36,396 nucleotides of DNA. It comes from Polysphondylium violaceum (taxonomy: Eukaryota > Evosea > Eumycetozoa > Dictyosteliales > Dictyosteliaceae). Positions 21,576-30,198 of the stretch are shown piece after piece. The stretch covers positions 1-36,396 of the forward strand of contig AJWJ01000221.1 in NCBI GenBank assembly GCA_000277445.1, written 5' to 3'. The notes under the pieces are model-generated. The model saw nothing but the letters and a program-made list of their open reading frames with translations. It was not told where the DNA came from and made no database searches. How positions within the stretch are numbered: the first letter of the stretch is position 1; each line of letters begins with the position of its first letter. The position numbers were made by a program, and so were the translations under genes.

Positions 21576-24068
21576 TTAAGGATTAAAATAATAATTTGTC
21601 GTTGGATGAGGTACATTGTGAAGCTCCATTTGTAATTGACTTTGAATTTGTATCAATTGGTCTTGGAAATCCTTTTGAACATTTGTATAAGGCGGTGAAG
21701 TAGGTGAAACTTGTTTAACTGGACTTGAATTAAAATTAAAAGTTGGTGAACATAAAAGATTATTATTATTTTGATTACCATGATTATTATTATTATTATG
21801 TGAAATATTTTGGAATAAAAGTGGAGAAGGTTGTTGAAGTGCACTACTTGGACAATCTCTATTATTACTACTACTTAAATTCAAACTATTTATATCGATG
21901 TTATTACAACTATTTACAAGACTATTATTACTACTGCTACTATTACTATATGTATTATTACTGCTATTGTTATTACTATTATTTTGATCATCATTATTGT
22001 TTGGTAAATTGTTTATATTTAAAATTTTGAATAATTGTTTCAAAGAATTTCCAAGTTTACTTGAATAATTGATAGTCATTTTCGAGGTGATTCTAATGAT
22101 TTCCGATCTAAAGTGAATAAATTTTGATTTGACCCAAAAAGGCTTTCTTTTGATAGGTACTGGTTGATTGTATTTCAACAATGGCCTAAAGATGCCCGAG
22201 ATGTTTGGACAAATTCTGTTGCTTCCAAGACAGATTTTTTGAATAGAGTTGTTCTGAGTGAGTGAAATCAAAAACTCGATGGCGGCAATGTTTTCCAAGA
22301 GATTGTCAAACAGCGAGAATTCACGAATGCTAGAGTTGGTTCTGAGATGTTCGGCTAAAATGATGCCACCGACACTCTTGATGTAATTGTTGTTGAATGA
22401 AATGTTTGTAATAGTTTTGTTGTATTTGAGACCCTTGTGCACCAACAAACACACGTCGTCGCACACCAAGTCGTTGAATCCCAATGAGAGCTCAGTGAGC
22501 GAGGTGTTGAGACGGATGCATGTGGCCAACTCCTCCTTGACCTGCATGCTGCTGAGATCACAACTCCACATGATAAGCTTTTCCAGGGTTTTGTTGGATT
22601 GGAGTGCTTGAAAGAATTGCACGCCTGCGTTGCCGGTGCTCATGCTGCAGTCAGAGAGATTGAGTGATCTGAGATTGCATCTGTTGTCCAACAACGACTC
22701 GGAAAAGCCGCCCAATGTGCAGTCGGCCAAGTCGTTGAAGCTGAGGTCGAGGGTCTTGATAGACTTGTTGGTGAGAAACACCTCGCCAATCGAGGAGCCA
22801 ATATCGTCGTCAAACTCGTTTTCTGAGAGTGACAACTCGGTAATGGATTGGTTCTTGGCGAGCGACTCGCTGATGGCCGAGATCGAGTCGTTGTCAAGCT
22901 CGTTGCCAATCAAAAAGACACTCTTTAGTGTGCAATTAAATTTAAAGAGATCGACAAGATACACGCCATTGGAGCCAATCGAGGCGAATGAGAGATCTAA
23001 AAAGGTGACGGCTTGGTTGTGTTTTAAAGCATTGACCAATGCCACGATGCATTCACGAGTGAGATAGTTGAAGGAAATGTCGAGTGCAGTGATGGATTGG
23101 TTGTGTTTGAGGGCATCGGTAAATACTTTGAATCCATCTAAACAAAAACAGTTGTTGATCTTGAGCTCGACAATGTTGCTCGACACCTTCAAGTAGTTGG
23201 AAATCACTGTAATATCTTGAAGGTTGAGTTGATTGGGACCAAAACAGAGTGTTCTAATATTGGGGCATTGTTCAAGGAGTGTTTTATAATCGGAATCCCT
23301 TATGCCTGTGCATGCAGTGATGGCATTACTTGTCTCATAGGTGCAAATAGAAGATTGAACGGGTTTTGGTTGCAATGTCTTTTTGCACTGAAATTTAACA
23401 ATTGAAAACTGACATGGTAATCCACCTCTAATAATCCCCTTTGTCATTAACTTCATAATTGCCAACATCTCTTTGCGATTGGTAATCTTTATCCAATTGA
23501 TAATCGATACAGGTACTATACATTTTGCCCAATATTTACAAACCAATGCTAAATTTATCATTTCATTTAAATAAACTTTTGTACTATATTGTTGTTGTTG
23601 AGGAGGTTGTTGAGGTTGCTGTTGAGGAGGTTGTTGAAGTTCTTTATTTGTATTTAAATTATTATTTGATCTTCTAATCTTTTTTGAATCATTTGAATCT
23701 TTGCCATTGGTAAGTTGATCACTATAACAACTATTGTGAAAAAATGGATTTTGAGGTGACAATGGATTCTTTGCACAGCTGTAACTATTGTTTAGGTGTT
23801 TTAATATTTCAACCAACAAAAACTTTGGTAGTTCATTGATATTTTCGACTCTTTTTTGTTTAATTGGTATGGTTGGTGGAGCAGTAAACTTGTTTGAATC
23901 TGTAGCATAATGATGTACACTTGTAATAATTGGTTGTCCGTTATTATTATTATTATTATTGTTTTGATTATTATTGTTATTGTTATTGTTATTTTGATTT
24001 TCAAATCCTTTAATATTAAAACTAAAAGAATTATAAATGCTACTATTTGAAAAGCAAAATGGATTCAT
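21576..24068 (-). CDS. F-box-like / leucine-rich-repeat (RNI-type) protein
   Basis: A single-exon 830-residue frame. After an Asn-run N terminus, residues 79-93 read E-L-P-K-F-L-L-V-E-I-L-K-H-L, the first half of an F-box. The second half, L-A-L-V-C-K-Y-W-A-K-C, appears only at about 173-183. Between them lies a roughly 75-residue Asn/Gln/Pro insertion (P-Q-Q-Q-P-Q-Q-P-P). Residues about 260-600 hold ten or more ribonuclease-inhibitor-type LRRs (x-L-x-x-L-D-L-S-F-N-x-L, S-L-N-L-S-D-C-S, E-L-S-L-G-F-N-D-L). The C terminus (about 650-830) is Asn/Ser-rich. F-box LRR proteins recruit substrates to SCF ubiquitin ligases. A pure RNI-type scaffold (NLRC/RanGAP-like) is the alternative. The stop codon is fused to an AATAAA signal. 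Confidence 0.83.
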   Translation of the reverse strand: MNPFCFSNSSIYNSFSFNIKGFENQNNNNNNNNNQNNNNNNNNGQPIITSVHHYATDSNKFTAPPTIPIKQKRVENINELPKFLLVEILKHLNNSYSCAKNPLSPQNPFFHNSCYSDQLTNGKDSNDSKKIRRSNNNLNTNKELQQPPQQQPQQPPQQQQYSTKVYLNEMINLALVCKYWAKCIVPVSIINWIKITNRKEMLAIMKLMTKGIIRGGLPCQFSIVKFQCKKTLQPKPVQSSICTYETSNAITACTGIRDSDYKTLLEQCPNIRTLCFGPNQLNLQDITVISNYLKVSSNIVELKINNCFCLDGFKVFTDALKHNQSITALDISFNYLTRECIVALVNALKHNQAVTFLDLSFASIGSNGVYLVDLFKFNCTLKSVFLIGNELDNDSISAISESLAKNQSITELSLSENEFDDDIGSSIGEVFLTNKSIKTLDLSFNDLADCTLGGFSESLLDNRCNLRSLNLSDCSMSTGNAGVQFFQALQSNKTLEKLIMWSCDLSSMQVKEELATCIRLNTSLTELSLGFNDLVCDDVCLLVHKGLKYNKTITNISFNNNYIKSVGGIILAEHLRTNSSIREFSLFDNLLENIAAIEFLISLTQNNSIQKICLGSNRICPNISGIFRPLLKYNQPVPIKRKPFWVKSKFIHFRSEIIRITSKMTINYSSKLGNSLKQLFKILNINNLPNNNDDQNNSNNNSSNNTYSNSSSSNNSLVNSCNNIDINSLNLSSSNNRDCPSSALQQPSPLLFQNISHNNNNNHGNQNNNNLLCSPTFNFNSSPVKQVSPTSPPYTNVQKDFQDQLIQIQSQLQMELHNVPHPTTNYYFNP

Positions 24069-24778
24069 TTTAATTAATTAATATCTCTTTGACTTATAAC
24101 TATATTGCCAATTCTTTTTATATCTATAAAACATTTATGAAATTGATTGATAAGAAAGGGGTAGGTATATATGTGCTGCTGTAAATGTGTATTGTATTAG
24201 ATGCTGTGCTGTATATGCTAATCAATGTAATGGGTACTGTGCACTTACTGTATTGATTGATAGTGTGTATATGCTGTCGCGACTATTCAATCAGGTTGAT
24301 GTATATTATAATAATGTATGTATGTATGTGTATGTGTATGCGTAACTACTAGTGTCTGCAATACTATACGATATATGTAATGTGAAACCGAAGAGCGAGA
24401 TAAATATTTATTGCGTGTTGAGGTGGGAAATTTGCTAAAAAAATGTATTGCAAAACTTTTATAAAATTTTGGAAATAAAAAAAAAATATTCAAGAATAAA
24501 AAAAAAATAAAAAATAAAAAAAAAGAATAAAATGTGTTCTGTTCTGTCTGTGTATAATTAAGATTTAAATATCGGGTGAGGGTGCTATTTACGAAGCACA
24601 ACTTGTATTCTTTTGTTCTTATTTAATCTACACTGCCTAAAGGTGGACTTATTTGCTGGGTGTGTGTGTTGGTGAGATTGCTGGGTGTCTCACAAAGGTA
24701 GATTATTAATTTCTGTGTTGAAAGAGTTTCTAAAAAGAAAAAGAATAGGAAAAAAAATAATGGATGCACAATGTTAAT

Positions 24779-24862
24779 AGAAACTTTTTATCACCCGCTC
24801 GAAAAAATAATGTGGAGATGTTGACAATCTCTCAGAAACTTTTATCACTGCTCTCGAAAAAA
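24779..24862. repeat. Imperfect 29-bp direct repeat pair
   Basis: The two copies share AGAAACTTTT, ATCAC, CTCG and an A run, and differ in one T of the T run and in three or four bases before CTCG. They start 55 bp apart. Length and spacing suggest a duplicated regulatory site rather than a transposon. Confidence 0.65.
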
Positions 24863-24972
24863 AAAAAAGCTTCCAAAGAACGTCCAAATTTTTCTTCCTT
24901 TTTTAGCTTGTCATGCGTTTAAGAATTTTTTTTTTTTTTCAAACAAAAAAGATTGTTCTATAGAATCATTAT

Positions 24973-25027
24973 CAAATATCGCAAATAATAGAAACAGTTA
25001 ACCTAAGTTGGCTTTGCAAATATCGCA
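24973..25027. repeat. Repeated 11-mer CAAATATCGCA
   Basis: Exact copies at 24973-24983 and 25017-25027, starting 44 bp apart, in the upstream region of the GT23-like gene. The CpG-containing core is unusual in this AT-rich spacer, which makes a protein-binding site plausible but unproven. Confidence 0.5.
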
Positions 25028-25301
25028 TGTGAATCCTAATTAATCAATTTATAATTACACCCACACCCACCCAAACATTAAAAAAGAAATAAAACACACA
25101 CACACACAAATAGAGTAGTGTGTGAGTAAATGTGTGGTTGTATGGTGTGAATGTGTGAAAGTGAGGTGAGGGGGCTCTTTTCCTTTTTTTTTTTTCCCAC
25201 ACCGATTTGTTTTCTCATCCTATTGTTTATTAATTATATTATTAGCATTGTTATAATAATAGAATCATATAATAATAATAATAATAATAATAACAGAGAT
25301 A

Positions 25302-27179
25302 ATGATGCGACGCAAATCAAGAATCTTTAATTACTTTATCATAATAGTATCGATACTAGTGGTGTTGTTTGTTTTGTTGTTTTATTACCACTACTATTTG
25401 TGTAACAAAACTGCGGATAGACGAGATGATAGAAAGCATTTATCATCTTTGTACAACCACCAGAACGATGTCAAGCTGCACAGATATGAAGTCATTCATA
25501 TACAATTAAGCAACAACAGTAATAGAGAGGAGAAGGATAAGGATAAGGGGAAGGACGCCGATAGTAGTTGGAACAAATATTTAAATCATTATCGTGAGTT
25601 TGTATCATCCAACTATATAAACAATCCAGATATCGATAAACTAAAGTCACTGGTGATACTGCCAGTACCCTCGAAAAAGGTCAATCTACAGCAACGATCT
25701 CTGTTTAATATCACTGATTCAATGATTGATAATCATCAATTCATATTCACTGCCAACGATGAATACAAGAGCGACTATGATGAGCATTTGAATACAGACA
25801 CCCTGACCATTGATTTGTATTCTCTTGCTGACATAGACACGCTTGTAAAGCTGTTATTCAAGCTCCACAACCAAACAAATCGATCAATATTCATATTTGG
25901 TCCATGCACACTAAAGCAAGCGGTAGAAAAAAAGTTGGATCGATTTCTAGCGTCAAAACGGTTGTGGACATATATGTATTCTCTGGACTATTGCAGATCA
26001 ACAATTTCAAACGGCAATGGCAATAAAGAGTATGGACTATTGGTTTATCTGAGGAGATTTAAAATACCTTTTGGGAATCTATCAAACTTTTATTCAACGC
26101 TAGATGCTCTGCAATTCAGATGCAGGGGTAGAGTGCCCAATGAAAATACTCGACTATTGTATCACATCGCTGGGGACAAGGGCATGTTTTCGACACTCCA
26201 TTTCCTCTCATACTCATTGACAAGATCATTGGATTGGTACAGAACATTGGTGGTACAGGATAATCTCTTACAATTTGCCAATCGTTTTGATGATATCATC
26301 TTGCCCATTAGTGATTGCAAGCGACCCAGTTTTGAAAAGTTGACAGAGAAACCTGATCTAATACAGAGGTTAAACGGAATATCTAAAAAAGAATACAATA
26401 ACGATACATGGGTTTCTCTGATAGACTCTGACTATCGTGTCTATTTAGACTTTTTACACACAAACCAAAACGTCCCTGCGCAAGAATACTTTCAGACTAC
26501 CTTTACCCTCCGATCCCATGTAATGAATTGGCTCCTAAGACCAAATCATAAAACTAGGCAATCCATACAAATGGCAAAAGAAAAGTTATGGTTAACAAAT
26601 AACAATAACAACAACAATAATAATAATAATTATCATAAGAAAGCTCGGGACAAATGTATTACTTTACATGTTAGGAATGGGGATAAAGTCACCGAAGCCA
26701 ATATAACCTATTTTGAACAATATATGGATAAAGTCGTAGAGATATCAAACCATGGAATCATATTTAAAGATATATTCCTTATGACTGACAACAAAACATT
26801 ATTGGATCAATCATTTCTAGGTAGATTTAAACCATTTAAATTTCATTATTTAGATATCCATAGATTTGATTCTGTACATTTAATAACAAAAAAAGAAAAA
26901 GAACAACAAGAAATAACAATAGAAAACGAACAAAACTTTAATATCCAAGAACCTGCCAAAAAGGACAACAACAAAAAGAAACAACACGATATTGGATTAG
27001 GTCTCCTAGTAGAGACAATGATAGCTGTGACTGATTGTAATTATCTCCTTGGCTCCTTTTCATCAAATATAGCTAGAGGTATAGTAGAATTAATACACGC
27101 AAATACTGATCAAAATCCTGATAACATATTCAACTATTGGTTATCATTGGATGGTTCGAAATGGACTCTTGATCCTTAA
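25302..27179 (+). CDS. GT23 / FUT8-like fucosyltransferase-fold protein, type II membrane
   Basis: A single-exon 625-residue frame. A basic N terminus (M-M-R-R-K-S-R) precedes one hydrophobic segment (about 10-34), the layout of a Golgi type II glycosyltransferase. The luminal part has H-I-A-G-D-K-G-M-F-S-T (about 287-297) and R-S-H-V-M-N-W-L. The nucleotide-sugar motif C-I-T-L-H-V-R-N-G-D-K-V-T-E-A starts at about residue 452, with His456. It is followed by D-I-F-L-M-T-D-N-K and the C-terminal L-L-G-S-F-S-S-N-I-A-R block. These match the order H-V-R-R-x-D-K, A-T-D and T-F-S-S-x-x-x-R of alpha-1,6-fucosyltransferases. An Asn run sits just before the catalytic motif and a Lys-rich insert just before the last block. 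The exact acceptor is unknown. FUT8-like use of GDP-fucose is inferred from fold motifs; the second Arg of H-V-R-R is Asn here. Confidence 0.78.
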   Translation: MMRRKSRIFNYFIIIVSILVVLFVLLFYYHYYLCNKTADRRDDRKHLSSLYNHQNDVKLHRYEVIHIQLSNNSNREEKDKDKGKDADSSWNKYLNHYREFVSSNYINNPDIDKLKSLVILPVPSKKVNLQQRSLFNITDSMIDNHQFIFTANDEYKSDYDEHLNTDTLTIDLYSLADIDTLVKLLFKLHNQTNRSIFIFGPCTLKQAVEKKLDRFLASKRLWTYMYSLDYCRSTISNGNGNKEYGLLVYLRRFKIPFGNLSNFYSTLDALQFRCRGRVPNENTRLLYHIAGDKGMFSTLHFLSYSLTRSLDWYRTLVVQDNLLQFANRFDDIILPISDCKRPSFEKLTEKPDLIQRLNGISKKEYNNDTWVSLIDSDYRVYLDFLHTNQNVPAQEYFQTTFTLRSHVMNWLLRPNHKTRQSIQMAKEKLWLTNNNNNNNNNNNYHKKARDKCITLHVRNGDKVTEANITYFEQYMDKVVEISNHGIIFKDIFLMTDNKTLLDQSFLGRFKPFKFHYLDIHRFDSVHLITKKEKEQQEITIENEQNFNIQEPAKKDNNKKKQHDIGLGLLVETMIAVTDCNYLLGSFSSNIARGIVELIHANTDQNPDNIFNYWLSLDGSKWTLDP

Positions 27180-27434
27180 TATATTGTAAATAAAACAAAA
27201 AAAACAAAAAACTACAACACACCTGTATGTAATATAATATTAACTAATTAAATAAACCTGTAAAGATTTTTATTCTAAAAAAGTGTATAATATGTGTTAA
27301 TATCTACCTATATCTCTATATATCTATCACCCTCTCGCTACTAATCCATATCATATACATACTATATATTTTTCTTTTTTTTATATAACAAAGTAAAAAA
27401 CACAAATTATTTTGTCTTCTTTTATATGTAAAAT

Positions 27435-27656
27435 TTAATACCAGTGGTGTTTGGCTTCACTGTGATAAGTGTCGTCACACCATTTGATGGCAACGTATAA
27501 ACCAACAAAGTATGGAACACTAGCGAAAAAGTTTTCTCTTACACCTCTTCTGAGATGTGGCATAGCATTTTTGAAGTAGTTGACAAAAAGCTTTTGTTGG
27601 AATGGTGATAAAGTGTAGGTAATTTGTTTACCGAAAACTCTGCCTTGAGAACCCAT
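27435..27656 (-). CDS. qcr8: Ubiquinol-cytochrome c reductase subunit 8 (QCR8/UQCRQ)
   Basis: A 73-residue single-exon protein, typical for this small subunit. It shows M-G-S-Q-G-R-V-F-G-K-Q-I-T-Y-T-L-S-P-F-Q-Q-K, a central positively charged turn (L-R-R-G-V-R-E-N) and one membrane helix (about 45-60: V-P-Y-F-V-G-L-Y-V-A-I-K). A W-C-D-D-T-Y-H end on the intermembrane side follows. QCR8 packs beside cytochrome b in respiratory complex III. It needs no cleavable presequence, matching the absence of one here. Nothing is odd about it. Confidence 0.9.
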   Translation of the reverse strand: MGSQGRVFGKQITYTLSPFQQKLFVNYFKNAMPHLRRGVRENFFASVPYFVGLYVAIKWCDDTYHSEAKHHWY

Positions 27657-27859
27657 TATTTATCAAATATATATTAATGTGTGTGGGGAATGATGAAAAA
27701 AAAATTTAATAGATATCAAAATCACTCTGTTTTTTCGTGCGAAGAGAAAAATGAAAAAAAAATGCAAAAAAAAAAAAAAGAAATTTTTGAAGTCCGGTTT
27801 TTCCTGACTATATTGGGTAAGGATAAGTGATTTTTAATATATATAAATGACTTCTTTTC

Positions 27860-28872
27860 TTATAGTTTATTAGAAACCTTTTTTCTAGAATTCAACCCTG
27901 CTACAGCATCTTTATAACCCATTTCTATCATTACTTTAGAGTATTGGAATCCAATGAAATCACCTGGAAGTTGTTCAGAGGGAGAGTGAATGTTGATTTG
28001 GGCATTTGGGTAAGCAGCACGGGCACTCATGATATCTTTCATAAAAATATTTTTTACAATAATTTGACCTTCTCTGGCGAGAAGAGCAAGGGTGTGTTGA
28101 TTGGTCTCATTGATAAAGGTGTTTGGATCGTTGATAATCATAACGTCGACAATTACGTCGGTGGCACCTTTAGCCATACAGAGCTCGATGGCAGAGGAGA
28201 CTGGTGTCATAAACACAATGCCTCCGTCACAATAAGAGTATCCGTCTTTTTGAATTTTTGGGAATAAGCCGGGCATTGCTGAACTGGCCATAATAGCCAA
28301 AACAATCTCTGGATCTTTTTGATCAAATGCTTGGAATAAACCAGTGTCGATATTGGTGGCACCAATCAACATTGTTCTATCAGAGTTGGCAACCAAAGTT
28401 TGATTGACACAAGAGTCCAAATATTGATGTAAAGGTGATGTATCAAATACACTTTTTTGCAAAATTTCAACAATACCTCCATCCCAATTCTTGTATATTT
28501 TTTCTTTTGTAATATTAAGCCATTGATTGACAATGAAATCCTTTGCACCGACTTCATTACCAACATTAAACATTGTAACTGCAGCTGCATTAATCGAACC
28601 AGCTGAAACACCTGTAACTACTTGCCATTGAACATCTTGAGGATCAGCATTTTCAACTAACCCCATAACAACACCTGCTTCATAGGCTATAATGTTTTAA
28701 TTTATATCTATCTATTAGCATAATTTAGAATAGAAAAAACTTGGATATAATAATTACCACCACGATCAGCAGCACCAGAGAATGCAATAGCACGACAGGT
28801 TTGTTGTGAGAATACAACATTACTTGCTAAACATACTATTAAAACTATATAAATTATATTATATCTGTACAT
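27860..28872 (-). CDS. Secreted patatin-like phospholipase, two exons
   Basis: Exons 28872-28758 and 28686-27860 (71-bp phase-1 intron) give 313 residues. The first exon encodes a cleavable signal peptide (I-I-Y-I-V-L-I-V-C-L-A-S-N-V-V-F-S) and the start of the oxyanion motif. Splicing completes it as F-S-G-A-A-D-R-G-A-Y-E-A-G, a variant of the family's G-G-G-x-R-G. The serine elbow G-V-S-A-G-S (Ser66) and the D-G-G motif (Asp192) make up the catalytic dyad. Patatin-like enzymes hydrolyse acyl chains of phospholipids and other lipids. Export to a lysosome/phagosome or the medium is likely given the signal peptide and lack of other membrane helices. The A-A-D in place of G-x in the oxyanion loop is unusual but leaves the R-G pair in place. 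Confidence 0.88.
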
Positions 28873-29143
28873 TTTATAAATAAATAAATAAATAAGAATC
28901 GTGAATAATTATCACTTTAAAACTATTGACAATGACTCAAGTGATGAATTTAAAACGTGGTGGAGAGGGATCATGATTTTTCAAAAAACATTTACAGTGT
29001 TTGGGATTACAAAAAACCTTCTCTGCCCCATTAGTGAAAAAAAAAAAAAAACCTGTCTTTTCCCAATTGTGACGATTCCGAATAAAAATTTATATAAAAA
29101 AGATATTTAGAGTGGGGGTGAAAAAAATCGAAGCTTCTCTATT

Positions 29144-29175
29144 ATTACGACTATATTGTTGAAAACAGTCGTAAT
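29144..29175. repeat. Hairpin 1: ATTACGACT / AGTCGTAAT
   Basis: Perfect 9-bp inverted repeat with a 14-nt loop. Its right arm ends in TAAT, which is also the first part of the left arm of the next hairpin, so the two folds compete or form alternative structures. Confidence 0.7.
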
Positions 29176-29238
29176 AGCATTCTGATCCATCTATTTAATT
29201 TTAAATTTTACATTAATAGATAGGATCAAATGCTATTA
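29172..29238. repeat. Hairpin 2: 27-28 bp imperfect palindrome
   Basis: The left arm begins TAATAGCATT and continues TGATCC and ATCTATT. The right arm carries the reverse complement in order (AATAGAT, GGATCA, AATGCTATTA), with only a few bulged or mismatched bases and a loop of about 12 nt. The CG content and specificity make this far from a trivial AT palindrome. It could be a structured RNA, a tiny inverted-repeat element or a regulatory cruciform. No protein-coding part is attached. Confidence 0.7.
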
Positions 29239-29844
29239 GATAAAGAATAATTAAAATTGGTGTTTATAAAGAGAATAAGATATAAATTCGGATTTAGAAA
29301 ATCGTAGAAGAAATTTATAGAGATCAAATTGTAATTTAAAACTACTTTATATAGAATAGATAAGATTAGTTTTAAAACATTAGTTTTTTCCCTATATTTC
29401 TATTCTATTGATTATATATGTTTTCATATTTAACATGAGCAATATTGATGAGAGGGAACAGGCCTGGAAATCTATCGAAAAGGCATTCGGCTTTTTTTTT
29501 AAAACAATTTTTTTCTTATTTTTTTTTTTTTATTTTTTTTTTTTTTTCTAAAAATTTAACAATTTTTTCGTTTTTTTTGCAACTATTTAAGTGCGAATCA
29601 TGTGATTTTGTTCTCTTTCCCCCATCTGGCGGCAATAATCGAATTGAATAGTTTTAACATAAGTAGTTACCAATAATATATTATTTTATTTTTAACTTCT
29701 TTTTTTTCATTTTTGTTTTGTTGGTTAAAATCAAATCTCATTAATTGTGCGATTACTTTTTAGCATTACACACTCGATTATTTTCAAATTCACTTTTAAA
29801 TATATACATTACACTTTTTGTAATAAATCATATACATACATAAA

Positions 29845-30159
29845 ATGAAATACATTGTTGTCACCGGTGGTGTTTTAAGTGGTATTGGTAAAGGTATCAT
29901 TGCTAGTTCAACTGTAAATATCAAATATAAATAAAAATGTATCTAGTGTGCGAGTGTACAAAACTAATGCAAAAATTCATTTATAGGCAATGATTATTAA
30001 ATCACTTGGTCTCAGAACAACTTCCATTAAGATAGATCCATATTTAAACATTGATGCTGGTACCATGAGGTATGTTTATTTGTTTTTTTTTGTTTGAAAT
30101 TATATTTTTTATCTGGTATTTTACGAAAATTAAGATTAGATGGGGCCTGGTTTCAAAAA

Positions 30160-30198
<39 letters not shown>

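Larger units (their letters stand above)
24069..25301. promoter_or_regulatory. Long divergent intergenic region between LRR and GT23-like genes
   Basis: Over 1.2 kb without a credible gene. It holds TGTA/TGTG-rich DNA (24150-24330) and A-rich runs at 24477-24530. A pair of imperfect 29-bp direct repeats (24779-24807 and 24834-24862) and a repeated CAAATATCGCA word (24973 and 25017) follow. Next are a CA/CACCC stretch then a GTGTG-rich stretch (about 25059-25170), a T13 run (about 25182-25195) and an (AAT)n run just before the start of the next gene. Both flanking genes start here, so regulation of either is likely. No RNA gene was recognised. Confidence 0.5.
28873..29844. promoter_or_regulatory. 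Divergent intergenic region between patatin and CTP synthase genes
   Basis: Nearly 1 kb without a credible gene. It contains an A15 run (about 29037-29051), a pair of neighbouring hairpins (29144-29238) and T-rich tracts (29489-29580) followed by AT-rich DNA up to the CTP synthase start. Small ORFs here are Phe/Lys-rich and without family features. Confidence 0.5.

Noticed and set aside
24287-24601. Minus-strand 104-codon ORF in the long spacer
   Set aside because: Phe/Leu runs and a Thr-His run come from A-rich and TGTG simple sequence; no domain.
28901-29110. 69-codon ORF near the hairpins
   Set aside because: Lys-run and Phe/Ile composition without domain or conserved motif; starts within the patatin upstream region.
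29144-29238. Dictyostelid class I RNA or snRNA gene at the hairpins
   Set aside because: I did not find the conserved upstream TTACCCATAA-type element or the CCTTACAGCAA motif, so no RNA class can be claimed.
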